Source of the DNA: SHLQ01 sp033344795
GTDB lineage: Bacteria; Actinomycetota; Acidimicrobiia; Acidimicrobiales; SHLQ01
Length of the DNA stretch: 64,000 nucleotides
Direction of reading: 5' to 3'
Assembly (NCBI GenBank): GCA_033344795.1
Contig: JAWPMS010000001.1
Location: 2,356,001-2,420,000, forward strand
Part shown: piece after piece, positions 51,200-60,380 of the stretch
Numbering within the stretch: the first letter of the stretch is position 1
Layout of the letters: each line of letters begins with the position of its first letter
Notes under the pieces: generated by a model
The model's database searches: none
What the model saw: the letters and a program-made list of their open reading frames with translations, nothing else
What the model was told of the DNA's origin: nothing
Made by a program: the position numbers and the translations under genes

Positions 51200-52048
51200 A
51201 TGGCGGCCCAGCCAATGAGTCAGCGCCCGCAGGTCGGCACGTTCACGACGGTCGAGGTCGTTGCCCAACTACGGGAGTCGGCAGACCGGTTTGCGAACCT
51301 GGTTCCACGGATCACCGACGAGGCGGCGGTGTCACCCCACCTCCCGGACTGGCCGGTGAGCGAAATCGTGCGCCACGTCACGATCCTGCCGGACTACTAC
51401 CAGGAGATTGCCGCTGGCAACGCCGAGCTGATCGACGAGGCCACCGACATGGCGTCAAAGAACACGCAGAACATCGCCCGTATTGAAGGCCTTTCGCTTT
51501 CGGAGTGTGCAGAGCACATGATCCACGGGATCGATGCTTTCTGTCGGGTGGTCGAAGCGGACGATGGGCAGAGCCTCGTCGACTTCCACGCTGGGTCGAC
51601 GGGAACGCTGACCCAGATCGCAGCGATTGCCGTGGGGGAGTACGAAGTACATGGCCTCGACCTTGCGGCCGCGTTGGGCGTGCCATGGCAGATAGAGCGA
51701 AATGGTGCTGCGATGTGCATCCTCGGTGCGCTTCCCGTCGCCGGTACGCAGTGGCTCGACGCCGAGGCTGTCGCGGGCCACTCGGGGAGTTATCGGATCA
51801 AACTTCGTGGTGGCTCTGGTGCGGTCCACGTGAGCTTCAGCGATGGAGCAGCTCGGATCTGCGGATCGCCAGACACCGCAGCTTCGGAGCCAGCGTCCAC
51901 GTTGATAAGTGCAGACCCGGTCGCATTCCTGAAGGTGTTCTACCGCCGTCAATCGCAGTGGGCAGCCATTGCCCGGGCGCAGATGCTCTCGTACGGAACC
52001 AAGCCGCTACGGGCGCTGACGCTGAAGGACAAGTTCTTGCCAATCTGA
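51200..52048 (+). CDS. Maleylpyruvate isomerase/DinB-like metal-binding family protein
   Basis: 282 residues of the actinobacterial TIGR03083/MDMPI type: an N-terminal four-helix DinB-like bundle (LRESADRFANLVPRI, PDWPVSEIVRHVTILPDYYQEI, then GEYEVHGLDLAAALG) and a C-terminal sterol-carrier-like domain (residues about 180-280). H in IVRHV and H in YEVHG are probable metal ligands. Such proteins can be mycothiol-dependent enzymes, but specificity is unknown. It starts 2 bp after the ligase stop. The open frame further upstream is inside the ligase gene and is not used. Confidence 0.75.
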   Translation: MAAQPMSQRPQVGTFTTVEVVAQLRESADRFANLVPRITDEAAVSPHLPDWPVSEIVRHVTILPDYYQEIAAGNAELIDEATDMASKNTQNIARIEGLSLSECAEHMIHGIDAFCRVVEADDGQSLVDFHAGSTGTLTQIAAIAVGEYEVHGLDLAAALGVPWQIERNGAAMCILGALPVAGTQWLDAEAVAGHSGSYRIKLRGGSGAVHVSFSDGAARICGSPDTAASEPASTLISADPVAFLKVFYRRQSQWAAIARAQMLSYGTKPLRALTLKDKFLPI

Positions 52049-52110
52049 TGTGCGCCGTTCGGACCGTCGTCGCGTCATCGGAGTCAAAAACTTGCTGACC
52101 TCGCTGGAAT

Positions 52111-54414
52111 TCAACGGCGCATGCCGGCCACGAGGGCGGGAAGTGCGACCACAGTGGCGAGCCAGCTCAGCAGGATGATTCCAGCGAGGAACAAACCGAC
52201 GATGACATAGGGCGTGAGTGACGATAGAAGCAGCGGAAGGAACCCGACAGCAACCACTGCCGCGTTCCGGGTGAGGGCCCGGGCTGGTTCTTCTGCGAAG
52301 GCGTTCACCGCCGTCAGGCTGTCGCCGAGATCGGAGCGAAGTTCGCGAAAACGCTCGACGAAATGGATGGCGAAGTCGACGCCGATTCCCAGCACGAGTG
52401 TCGATAACACGGCAATTGGCATGTCGTAGTCCTTGCCGATTGCGCCGATCGTTCCGTAGACGACCAGGATTGTCCAGAGCACCGGAGAGATGCCAATGAC
52501 GGCCCAGAGCACCGAGCGGAAGAGCACCGCGAGCAACGTGAGTACCACGGCGAGCGTGATGATGAACCCCACGAGCATCCTCGAGACCATCTCCTCTTGC
52601 CAGACCAGGTTGAGGTAGGTCTCGCCTGCCCAGTCCACGCGCAGTCCATCGGGAAACGGCATTGCCGCGAGTTGTGCGTCTGTCGTCTCGATCACCGACT
52701 GCATCGCCTGGTTGTCACCGTCGCGGAGCTGAAGGCGGACGTTGGCCCACGTGCCGTCTGCAGCGATCAGGGTCGACGCCAGTGGCGATGCCGCTCGAGA
52801 GGCTGCGAGCGCAGATGGCACCTCGTCTCCGATCGCTCCACCGAGCAGGTCGACGTAGGATGCCGAAGTGCCCACCACAGGATCCTCGTCCCAGACCTGC
52901 TGAAGTGCCGCCAGCGCGGCGATCGTGACTGGATCGGTCAGTATCTCGGCCGACTCGGCTCGGATCGACAGGCTTGCTCCGAACGTGCCCGGCAGCTCAC
53001 CGTTGAGACGCTCGGACGCAACCCTCACCTCGTGATCAGACCGGAACCAGTTGACGGGGTTGTCGTTCACGGTGATCTGCGTGATGAGAGGCACGGAAAT
53101 CGCCGCGAGGGCGGCGACGCCGACGAGTACGGGCACGCGTCGTCGAACGGCCGCTACTGGAAGCCTGCGGACAACCGCGGCGAACCGACCGTCCCCAGCG
53201 GCCCTGTCTCCGACTGCCTTGGCGATCCTGCTCTCGTCGACCAGCATCAACATCGCCGGCAACACCGTGAGTGTCGCCAGCCAGGCGATCGCTACGCCGA
53301 TCGCCACGAAAATGCCGAACACTCTGACCGGCGGGATTGGGGTGATCGCGAGCGCCGCGAAACCAACCACGGTGGTGATCGTCGTGAAAGCTATAGGTCC
53401 GGCGAGCTCGTCGAACACGGTGTGTAGCGCGGCCGAACGATCTCGGAGGCGCCCATAGCGGTCGAAGAACTCACTGATGACGTGCACTGCGTCGAGGATC
53501 GCTATGGGCATCAGAAAGATTGGGATCATCGAGCTCATGATGTGAAGCGTGTTGCCAGTGCCGATCAGCAGCCCCATCGCCCAGATCACCGAGACCATGG
53601 CGAGCAACATCGCGGGGCCGACGAGGACGAGTCGGCGGAAGAAGACCAGCATCAGAACAAAGATGGCAAGCCCAGCCAGGGGCGCGAAGACCGCCATCTG
53701 CACGAACATCTGGTCACCGAACGCTTCTTGGGCCAACGGGAGACCTGCGACGTGCCGCTCGAGTCCAGCAAGAGCCGGGGTGTCATCGAGTATTTGGTTG
53801 GCGGAGTCGCGAACCCGTTGGGCGTCAGACTTGTCGTCGAGGGGAACGAAGAAGGCAAGGGTGTCGCCATCGGCTGACAGCACGTTGCCAGCGAGCAGCG
53901 GATCGCCAGCAATCGCCGTCGCGAGGGCTTCGGCATCGAGGTCCGATGCAGGGGCCGTGGCGGTCACCGCGGTTCGCACCGAGATCATGGTTTGTTCGTC
54001 GACGCCGTCCTGGGCGGCAAGATCGTCGTGGACCGTCACGGCGGCGCTCAGCGCATCGGCGGTGATCAAGGGTGTGTCGGAGAAGACGCCGACGACGATC
54101 ATGTCGCCGGTACCGAATGCCTCGCGCATCTCGGCATTGAGCACCCGGACTTCATTGTCTGCAGGAAGCATGTTCTCGGGGTCGGTGTCGACTTTCACCC
54201 GAACGAACATTGCTCCGAATACGAGGGTAAATAGTGCCGTCAGTGCTAGGACGCGGCGGGGCTGCGACATCGCGAAGCTGACCAAGCGAAGCGAGGCGCG
54301 ACCGACGAGACCTTTCGGTTGGTGATGGTGAGGCGGGCCGTGACCTACTCCGGACAGCAGCTGATCGACTGCGGCGGGGTCGTATTCAGTCTTGGGCTCC
54401 CTGCCGCCCGTCAC
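52111..54414 (-). CDS. MMPL/RND-family transporter
   Basis: 767 residues with the RND topology of two repeats, each with one transmembrane helix, a large extracytoplasmic loop and five further helices. Recognisable segments are the first helix LALTALFTLVFGAMFV, the FFRRLVLVGPAMLLAMVSVIWAMGL block, ILDAVHVISEFFDRYGRLRD and, in the second half, VLGIGVDFAIHFVERFRELR. These are proton-driven exporters of lipids or hopanoid-type molecules. The His-rich N-terminal stretch (GPPHHHQPKG) is cytoplasmic. It is convergent with the SARP-linked operon; the cargo is not deducible. Confidence 0.9.
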   Translation of the reverse strand: MTGGREPKTEYDPAAVDQLLSGVGHGPPHHHQPKGLVGRASLRLVSFAMSQPRRVLALTALFTLVFGAMFVRVKVDTDPENMLPADNEVRVLNAEMREAFGTGDMIVVGVFSDTPLITADALSAAVTVHDDLAAQDGVDEQTMISVRTAVTATAPASDLDAEALATAIAGDPLLAGNVLSADGDTLAFFVPLDDKSDAQRVRDSANQILDDTPALAGLERHVAGLPLAQEAFGDQMFVQMAVFAPLAGLAIFVLMLVFFRRLVLVGPAMLLAMVSVIWAMGLLIGTGNTLHIMSSMIPIFLMPIAILDAVHVISEFFDRYGRLRDRSAALHTVFDELAGPIAFTTITTVVGFAALAITPIPPVRVFGIFVAIGVAIAWLATLTVLPAMLMLVDESRIAKAVGDRAAGDGRFAAVVRRLPVAAVRRRVPVLVGVAALAAISVPLITQITVNDNPVNWFRSDHEVRVASERLNGELPGTFGASLSIRAESAEILTDPVTIAALAALQQVWDEDPVVGTSASYVDLLGGAIGDEVPSALAASRAASPLASTLIAADGTWANVRLQLRDGDNQAMQSVIETTDAQLAAMPFPDGLRVDWAGETYLNLVWQEEMVSRMLVGFIITLAVVLTLLAVLFRSVLWAVIGISPVLWTILVVYGTIGAIGKDYDMPIAVLSTLVLGIGVDFAIHFVERFRELRSDLGDSLTAVNAFAEEPARALTRNAAVVAVGFLPLLLSSLTPYVIVGLFLAGIILLSWLATVVALPALVAGMRR

Positions 54415-54556
54415 TGCATCCCTTTCATCTCACGGTTTTAGCGCGTCGGTCCGATCGAGTGACGCGAAACATGGATGAGTAGATGAACCCGCTGTTTCGC
54501 GAGCGCCGACCTAGATTGGGCACCCGAGTGTCTGTCTGGAACGTAGGAAAGTAAGC

Positions 54557-54713
54557 ATGGAAAGAACGGCGGCCGCGCTGGGAACCGTGTGGAACAGCGG
54601 CGGTGGTTCGCTGCGTCCGGACACACCATTCGGCGGATACGGACGGTCGAGAGCTGGGCGAGTGGGGAATGCGTGAATTCCTCGAGATAAAACACATTCA
54701 ATGGAGAACCTGA
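54557..54713 (+). pseudogene. Aldehyde dehydrogenase C-terminal remnant
   Basis: This 302-bp intergenic space holds a decayed gene end. From 54557 one frame reads LGTVWNSGGGSLRPDTPFGG and YGRSRAG, and another frame from 54660 continues EWGMREFLEIKHIQW to a stop at 54713. Together they match the conserved ALDH C-terminus (GTVWxN...PFGGYxxSGxGREWG...EFLEIKHI). One frameshift separates the parts and the upstream nine tenths are missing. Its end lies 4 bp before the crotonase start and includes that gene's GGAG site. Confidence 0.7.
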
Positions 54714-54716
54714 GCA

Positions 54717-55490
54717 ATGACAGACACAGTCGCTGAACCCGTATTGGTGGACAAGCGCGAAGGGTACGCAATCGTCACGCTCAACGACCCTGACAGGCGC
54801 AACGTCTTCACCCTTGCGATGAGCGAACGGATACAACAACTCTTCGACGAACTCGAGGCCGACCCCGATATCAATGCCGTGGTCATTACGGGCGCTGGTA
54901 AGGGCTTTTGCTCCGGCGGACATCTCGATGAGCTGCTCGAGAACCCCGGGCCCGATGGGATGCGAAGGATCTACGCAGGTTTCGTGCGGATCGCAAACAG
55001 TCGACTGGCCACCATCGCCGCGGTCAATGGTGCAGCCGTTGGCGCTGGCATGAATGCCCTGCTCGTATGCGACGTGGTCATCGCGGCCGAGTCCGCGAAG
55101 TTCGACTCTCGATTTCTACAGATAAGCCTCGGTCCCGGCGGTGGACACACCTGGCGGCTCCGGCACAATGTCGGGCTGCAAGGTACGAAGGCAATGGTGC
55201 TGTTCGGTGAAGTCCTCGACGGGCCTCGCGCAGCCGAGATAGGCCTGGCCTGGAAATGTGTTCCCAACGACGATCTCCTCACCGCGGCAGAAGAGATGGC
55301 CAGTAAGGCCGGCCAGGTGCCAAAAGAGCTCTTGATGCGAACGAAGGACACCATTCACAACACCATCGCGGTGACCACCAGCGACGCAGCGATCGACAAC
55401 GAGCTGGAAACGCAGGTGTGGTCGATGGGCCAAGATGCGTTCGTAGACATGGTCTCGGCGCTCAGGCAACGGATCTCGAGCAAGACCTAA
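54717..55490 (+). CDS. Crotonase-fold enoyl-CoA hydratase/isomerase family protein
   Basis: 257 residues with the crotonase fold. The oxyanion-hole segments are visible as GKGFCSGGHLDEL and NGAAVGAGMNALLVCD. Both glutamates of classical hydratases appear to be replaced: the QPE block reads LQISLGPGG, and the AMEM block reads AMVLFGE. It may therefore be an isomerase, decarboxylase, hydrolase or other crotonase and not a true hydratase. It follows an aldehyde dehydrogenase remnant, suggesting a once longer catabolic operon. It starts at ATG 54717 with GGAG 9 bp upstream. Confidence 0.85.
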   Translation: MTDTVAEPVLVDKREGYAIVTLNDPDRRNVFTLAMSERIQQLFDELEADPDINAVVITGAGKGFCSGGHLDELLENPGPDGMRRIYAGFVRIANSRLATIAAVNGAAVGAGMNALLVCDVVIAAESAKFDSRFLQISLGPGGGHTWRLRHNVGLQGTKAMVLFGEVLDGPRAAEIGLAWKCVPNDDLLTAAEEMASKAGQVPKELLMRTKDTIHNTIAVTTSDAAIDNELETQVWSMGQDAFVDMVSALRQRISSKT

Positions 55491-55614
55491 TTCCTTACTC
55501 TGACACCTTTGGTCGCGGACCTCCGAACCAGTCGATCCTCTCATGCATGTCTTTGTTGACCGTTCTCGCAAGCCCCGGTCCTCGCGGCTCCAAGACTGCG
55601 GCGCCTCGCCCCAC

Positions 55615-56967
55615 CTACCGCTTGGTTGCGATCATTTCGACGATCCGTGTGACATCGTCTACCGAAACAGCGTCTTCTTCGGAAACCCAGAGCAAGCCCA
55701 CGACCAGGCCCTCAAACCTTGCTACAGCGAAGAAGGCGTGAGTCGGCACGGTGGCATCGCCGAATCTAGCGAGATCCCCCAGAGCTAGTTCGGCCTCGAG
55801 CACGACGATGTCGTCGGCGCCTTCCGCCTGCGCCGGGACCTCCACCATTTCCTCGAACCCAGATTCGGAGAGGTCGCAGTCCACGAGCGCTCGGAACGAT
55901 GACGGCCAGGCGGATGCGACTTCTGCCGTCCCCGACAGGAGTTGGAGTTCGAGGACTTCGAAGCTTTCGTCTCGCTCGAAGGTCACCTCAATCCCGGCGG
56001 GTGTTGCTGGTGATGGAACGTCACATCCTGGGATCTCGAGGTCGCCGCCGGGTTCGGGACTGACGATGCTCCCGTATCCGAGCTTCCATCTTGGTCCGAT
56101 CTCGGAAGGTTCCGGGACGAGGGTGGCGAGGACGTCATCCGTCCATTTGGGTTGGGGCGCGGTTGTCGGCGGCGGCGCTGGCGTGCTCGACGGTTCTTTC
56201 GGTGGGTCCGGGTCCACGAGTACTGGCATGTCGTTCGCAGTTGTTTGGGCTGGCGCTGGTCTTCCGATGAGTCGACCCGCCACTGCTTTCGCCACAGAGT
56301 CCACTGCGTCCCAGGGTTGCTCGCCATCGATGTCCACGAAAACAATCCGTTCACCGAGTTGCCAGTAGCCGATGATCCACATCGAGTCGCTTAGGCCGAT
56401 GGCGATGCCGCTCGTGCGCCACTCGCCGGCTTCGGGAATCTCGACAGGCTCGATCCACCATGTGTCACCAGCGACGTCGAGTGCAGTGCATTCCAGCCAG
56501 ACTCGATCGGCCGCATCGAGTACGGCTGTTGCGCTGGCGGCATCGGGCATTTCGACCACCGTCTGGCGAAGATTGACCTCACCGCTGCCAGCCCGGATGC
56601 GACTCCCGGGTTGTGCGTGGGCGCCCCAGGCTTGGTTCATCAGGTCGCAGTCTGTGGCCTCGAACGTCGGCTCAGCCAAGAAGTCCATCGAGCGGGTGTA
56701 TTGCCAGCCGGGAAGGTCCTCCGTGGTAAGAAGATATTGCGGTCGCTCCTGGGTGATTTGTGGATCCGGTTCAGTCGCATCTCGCAGCGGCAACGGCGTC
56801 TCTGGAACCGTCCGTGGGGTTGACGTCGGTACCTCAATGGGGAGCGCGCCAGTGTCTTCAAGGCCGGCGTTTTCGATGAGTGGCCCCTCGGCCACATCGA
56901 CGTCAGACGTCGCTGCGCACGCGCCAAGGAAGATCAAAAGAGATCCGAGAACCAACAAACGCTTCAC
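55615..56967 (-). CDS. Lipoprotein with two PknH-sensor-like domains
   Basis: About 450 residues from GTG 56967. Signal peptide and lipobox: KRLLVLGSLLIFLGAC. Two similar extracellular segments follow, separated by a Pro/Thr linker: about 65-245 (LLTTEDLPGWQY...WLECTALDVAGDTWWIE) and about 280-450 (LVPEPSEIGPRWKLGYG...FRALVDCDLSESGFEE). The pattern of 'LP.GW', paired Cys and alternating strands resembles the extracellular sensor of mycobacterial PknH and related lipoproteins; this is an inference from memory. Upstream residues of the open frame (to 57213) overlap the aminotransferase and are not used. Confidence 0.75.
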   Translation of the reverse strand: MKRLLVLGSLLIFLGACAATSDVDVAEGPLIENAGLEDTGALPIEVPTSTPRTVPETPLPLRDATEPDPQITQERPQYLLTTEDLPGWQYTRSMDFLAEPTFEATDCDLMNQAWGAHAQPGSRIRAGSGEVNLRQTVVEMPDAASATAVLDAADRVWLECTALDVAGDTWWIEPVEIPEAGEWRTSGIAIGLSDSMWIIGYWQLGERIVFVDIDGEQPWDAVDSVAKAVAGRLIGRPAPAQTTANDMPVLVDPDPPKEPSSTPAPPPTTAPQPKWTDDVLATLVPEPSEIGPRWKLGYGSIVSPEPGGDLEIPGCDVPSPATPAGIEVTFERDESFEVLELQLLSGTAEVASAWPSSFRALVDCDLSESGFEEMVEVPAQAEGADDIVVLEAELALGDLARFGDATVPTHAFFAVARFEGLVVGLLWVSEEDAVSVDDVTRIVEMIATKR

Positions 56968-57037
56968 AGCGATCACATCGGATGTCGAAGACCTTGACTG
57001 AACCTCAACATGGCGAACGTTGGATCGAACGCTTTTC

Positions 57038-58255
57038 TCACGAAGTGGCGGTGAGCCCCTCGGCCAGAGCGTCCAACATCCGGGCGATCTCTTCGTCGGT
57101 GATGACCAGCGGAGGGCAGATGGCGATTCGAGAGATGATCGGCCGGACGATGACGCCGCTCTCATAGAGCATGTGATCTCGGACCGGAATCGCGTCTCGG
57201 CCGAGCTCGACACCCCACAGAGCGCCGACGCCGTCGAAGCCCTCGATCAGGCCATCGGCCTCCAACGCCGACAGCCCCGCAGAGATCTTTGCGCCCACGT
57301 CGTTGGCGCGTTCGACCAATCCGTCGTCTGCGATGACCTTGATGTTGGCCGAGACCGCCACCATGCCAGCAGGGTGCCCGGAGTAGGTGTAACCGTGACG
57401 CAGCAACGTGCCCATCGCCTCGAGCTCCTCGGACACCGCCCGGCTGATAATGACGCCGGACACCGGCTGGTAGCCGGACGTGACGCCCTTGGCGAACGTG
57501 ATGAGGTCAGGGGTGACGTCGTAGGTCTGCGACCCGAACCAACTGCCGGTGCGCCCAAAACCACAGATCACCTCGTCGTGGATCATCAGTGCGCCGTGGT
57601 CGTCACACATTCGCCGGACACCCTGCAGATAGCCATCTGTCGGAGTGAAGACACCGCCCGCACCCTGGACCGGCTCGCTGAGCACGGCAGCGATGTTGGG
57701 GCCATGCTCGGCGAACACCGACGCAAGCGCCTCGATGTCGTCGGCAGGCACTTCCATGAAGTGGGGCACGAGCTCACCCCATCCCACCCGGTTCGCCTCG
57801 ATGCCCTGGGCGGAGGTGCCGCCGAAGTTCACACCGTGATACCCGCGGGTTCGTTTCACGACAATCTGCTTGTCCGCGTTGCCCCTCCGCTGTTGGATCA
57901 ATCGACTCAATTTCAGTGCGGTGTCGATCGATTCGGAACCCGAAGAGGCGAAGAACACGCGCCCGTCGGGGTGCGGCGAGACTGACGCCACGGCCTCGGC
58001 GGCACGAAGCGCGACATCGTTCGTGAACGGCGAGAACGTATTGTAGGCGGCGAGGGTGTTCAGCTGACGGGTGACGGCGTCGATGATGCGCTGCTCACCA
58101 TGTCCGACCTGGCAGTACCAAAGGCTGGCCAATCCATCGACGTAGTCCTTGCCTTGGTCATCCCACAGAATCGAACCCTTGGCCCGCACGATGTTGACCA
58201 GGTCGGCTTGGCCCATCGATGGGTCGGTGAAGGGGTGCAGAAAGGTGTTGTGCAT
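57038..58255 (-). CDS. Class III PLP-dependent aminotransferase
   Basis: 405 residues of the ornithine/omega-amino acid:pyruvate aminotransferase class (fold type I). Visible are SSGSESIDTALKLSR (phosphate-binding), RGYHGVNFGGTSAQG, EPVQGAGGV, HDEVICGFGRTG (Asp binding the pyridine N) and TFAKGVTSGYQP with the PLP lysine. Members transfer amino groups from omega-amino acids or amines to pyruvate or 2-oxoglutarate. It lies last in the minus-strand series hydrolase, EboE-like, SDR, aminotransferase, with about 100 bp to the SDR gene, so read-through from that operon is plausible. Confidence 0.93.
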   Translation of the reverse strand: MHNTFLHPFTDPSMGQADLVNIVRAKGSILWDDQGKDYVDGLASLWYCQVGHGEQRIIDAVTRQLNTLAAYNTFSPFTNDVALRAAEAVASVSPHPDGRVFFASSGSESIDTALKLSRLIQQRRGNADKQIVVKRTRGYHGVNFGGTSAQGIEANRVGWGELVPHFMEVPADDIEALASVFAEHGPNIAAVLSEPVQGAGGVFTPTDGYLQGVRRMCDDHGALMIHDEVICGFGRTGSWFGSQTYDVTPDLITFAKGVTSGYQPVSGVIISRAVSEELEAMGTLLRHGYTYSGHPAGMVAVSANIKVIADDGLVERANDVGAKISAGLSALEADGLIEGFDGVGALWGVELGRDAIPVRDHMLYESGVIVRPIISRIAICPPLVITDEEIARMLDALAEGLTATS

Positions 58256-58355
58256 CGAGCATCCTTGATCGAAGTGTCTGAGCTCATTCTGGCACTTGGT
58301 TCCCGGTAAGCCGACTTCTGCACGCCGTTGAAGGCTGGCCCTGCCGAGACTGCGG

Positions 58356-59153
58356 CTAGAAGAGTGAACGGATCATTCCGCCGTCGACGCGTGTGGACGC
58401 TCCGTTGATTGCAGATGCCCGCGGCGAACAGAGAAACGTCACGACGTTCGCGATCTCCGCGGGTGTTGCCCAACGCTCCAAGAGCGACGATGAACCTTCG
58501 CCGTCTTCGAAGTAGGCGAGGCTCATTTCTTCGGCTGTCGAGTCTTCGGTTTTGGCCGCCTGATTCATGAATGCCTGAACACCGTTGGTCCAGGTAGGGG
58601 CCACCCGCACCGAGTTCACGGTGACGTTGGTGCCAGTCGTCAGCTCCGCGAGACCTCGCGCAATAGAGATCTGCGCGGTCTTCGACATCGCGTAATGGAT
58701 CATCGACGGGTTGGGTTTGGAGCTCTGCTCGGAGGCGATGAAAATCACGCGGCCCCAGTTCCCGTCGAGCATCGGACGAAGAAACTCTCGCGCCAAACGA
58801 ACCCCGCTCATCACGTTCAACTCGAACGAACGTTTCCAGTCAGCTTCCTCGAGATCCCAGAATTCCTTCACCTCGAAGTACCCGGCGTTGTTGACCAAGA
58901 TGTCGATGTGCCCGCGAGACCTTGCGTAATCCGCTAGCTCCGCTGCCCCGGCGAGGGTCGATAGATCGGCAGCGAAGCCAGTGACCGACCCGAACTTGGA
59001 AAGCTCGGAAACCGTGATTTCAACTCGGTCGGCGTCGCGTCCGTTTACGATCACCTCAGCTCCTTCGGCGACCAGCGCCTCGGCGATGCCACGACCAATG
59101 CCGAGCGTCGATCCGGTCACAAGCGCCCGCTTGCCATCCAGGTCCAAATTCAT
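58356..59153 (-). CDS. Short-chain dehydrogenase/reductase
   Basis: 265 residues of the classical SDR family: TGSTLGIGRGIAEAL (cofactor), VNNAGYFEV, active-site Ser in FIASEQSS and Y-x3-K as YAMSKTA, with C-terminal STRVDGGMIRSLF. The length and the R-to-NGRD motif suggest NADP(H). ATG 59153 overlaps the end of the EboE-like gene by 4 bp, so they are translationally coupled; the frame's earlier ATG at 59198 would lie deeper in that gene. The substrate is probably an intermediate of the same LacI-controlled pathway. Confidence 0.9.
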   Translation of the reverse strand: MNLDLDGKRALVTGSTLGIGRGIAEALVAEGAEVIVNGRDADRVEITVSELSKFGSVTGFAADLSTLAGAAELADYARSRGHIDILVNNAGYFEVKEFWDLEEADWKRSFELNVMSGVRLAREFLRPMLDGNWGRVIFIASEQSSKPNPSMIHYAMSKTAQISIARGLAELTTGTNVTVNSVRVAPTWTNGVQAFMNQAAKTEDSTAEEMSLAYFEDGEGSSSLLERWATPAEIANVVTFLCSPRASAINGASTRVDGGMIRSLF

Positions 59154-60370
59154 GAGCGAGCCTCTTTCGTTACCCCCATCAGCGTCTGCTCGACCCATTC
59201 GAGCTCACGCGTCACATATGTCGTGATATCAGCGTTCTTCAGATGATCCGGCAAGACGTCCCAGGTGTACGTCTCGATCTCGAGGTGGTCAGAAACCGGT
59301 GCATCAGCATGCACCCGGAGAGCGTCCTCGATAGCAAACCTCGTCGTGCGGAAGGGCCCGAGATCCTCTAGGAAGACCGGTACGTGAAAGTGTGTTCGCC
59401 ACTCACATGGGTTCGGGTCGGCGCGCCATGCCGCCACAGCATCCTGGATGTTGAGAAACTGTCGAAGTTCACCGTCGCGAAGCTGTGTTGTCTGCGTGAG
59501 GTAGATCGTGTCGGAGTAACGCACCAGCTCCTTCACGACGTCCGCGGTGACCTCGGGAATCCACAGTGCCGCAGCTTCCTGGAGCTTGAAGATTGGGATG
59601 CCCGCTGACCCGTACTGCTTGATGGACGTCGGGATGTCTTCGAACTCGACCGCCTGATGGCAGATATCGAATACAACACCGAGGTGGCGTCGAAGCGCAC
59701 CATGGGCCTGTGCGAGTGACATGCCGGCAAGATCGGCGAGAGCAGCCGCGCCGGCCGCACTGTAGAGGTGTTGCTCAAAGTACGCGACCGTCTCGGTGGT
59801 CGTGGCCAGGAAGCACCACGGCTCCGGTTCGAGCGCCAACGTGACTGTCCGGCCGGTGCGTCTTTCGATATCGACGAGTCCAGCGATGACGCGGTGAACA
59901 TTGCGAGTGAACGTCGTTATGTAGTCAGGACCCGTGACGTTCGGACGAAACGCAAGGGGTGCAGTCTGAATGCTCGGTTTGATCTCGACAGGTACGAGGT
60001 CAGCAAGTACCTCGGCGACGGCGAGCGTGTAGGTGACTCGATCCTCGGTCGTCCAGTCGGGTTCATAGACCCGCTCCTTGACCACCCCGCCTTTGAATGG
60101 GCCGTAGGGAAACGCATTTGCGGTCAGCAGGTAGAGAGATTCGTCGTTCATGAACGATCGAAGTTCGGCACGCTCTTCCGCATCGTCCAAGAGAAGACGC
60201 GCTGACTGTGCCGAGAGTCGGAGTGACACGGCGAAGGGAGAGTCTGGACTGATGGCTTTCTTCACCGCGGGCCCGTACATCATGAGGCTCGACTTCATCT
60301 CGTGCCAGGTATCACCAGGGTGCACGAGTGTTGAGTACGTCAGATGGCCGAGGTCATTGTGCAGTTGCAT
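59150..60370 (-). CDS. EboE-like TIM-barrel (xylose isomerase-type) protein
   Basis: 406 residues resembling the 'metabolite traffic protein EboE' family, an AP-endonuclease-2/xylose-isomerase-like TIM barrel. The N-terminal HLTYSTLVHPGDTWHEM (family form HLTYCTNIHPGE-W), then LYLLTANAFPYGPFKG, VTLALEPEPWCFL and VVFDICHQAVEFED all fit, and E, D and H residues at these points could bind a metal. Eps/Ebo genes are known from scytonemin-linked and algal-type clusters; here it sits with a hydrolase and SDR, suggesting a sugar- or polyol-related step. It is 10 bp from the hydrolase gene. Confidence 0.8.
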   Translation of the reverse strand: MQLHNDLGHLTYSTLVHPGDTWHEMKSSLMMYGPAVKKAISPDSPFAVSLRLSAQSARLLLDDAEERAELRSFMNDESLYLLTANAFPYGPFKGGVVKERVYEPDWTTEDRVTYTLAVAEVLADLVPVEIKPSIQTAPLAFRPNVTGPDYITTFTRNVHRVIAGLVDIERRTGRTVTLALEPEPWCFLATTTETVAYFEQHLYSAAGAAALADLAGMSLAQAHGALRRHLGVVFDICHQAVEFEDIPTSIKQYGSAGIPIFKLQEAAALWIPEVTADVVKELVRYSDTIYLTQTTQLRDGELRQFLNIQDAVAAWRADPNPCEWRTHFHVPVFLEDLGPFRTTRFAIEDALRVHADAPVSDHLEIETYTWDVLPDHLKNADITTYVTRELEWVEQTLMGVTKEARS

Positions 60371-60380
60371 CGATGTTCTT

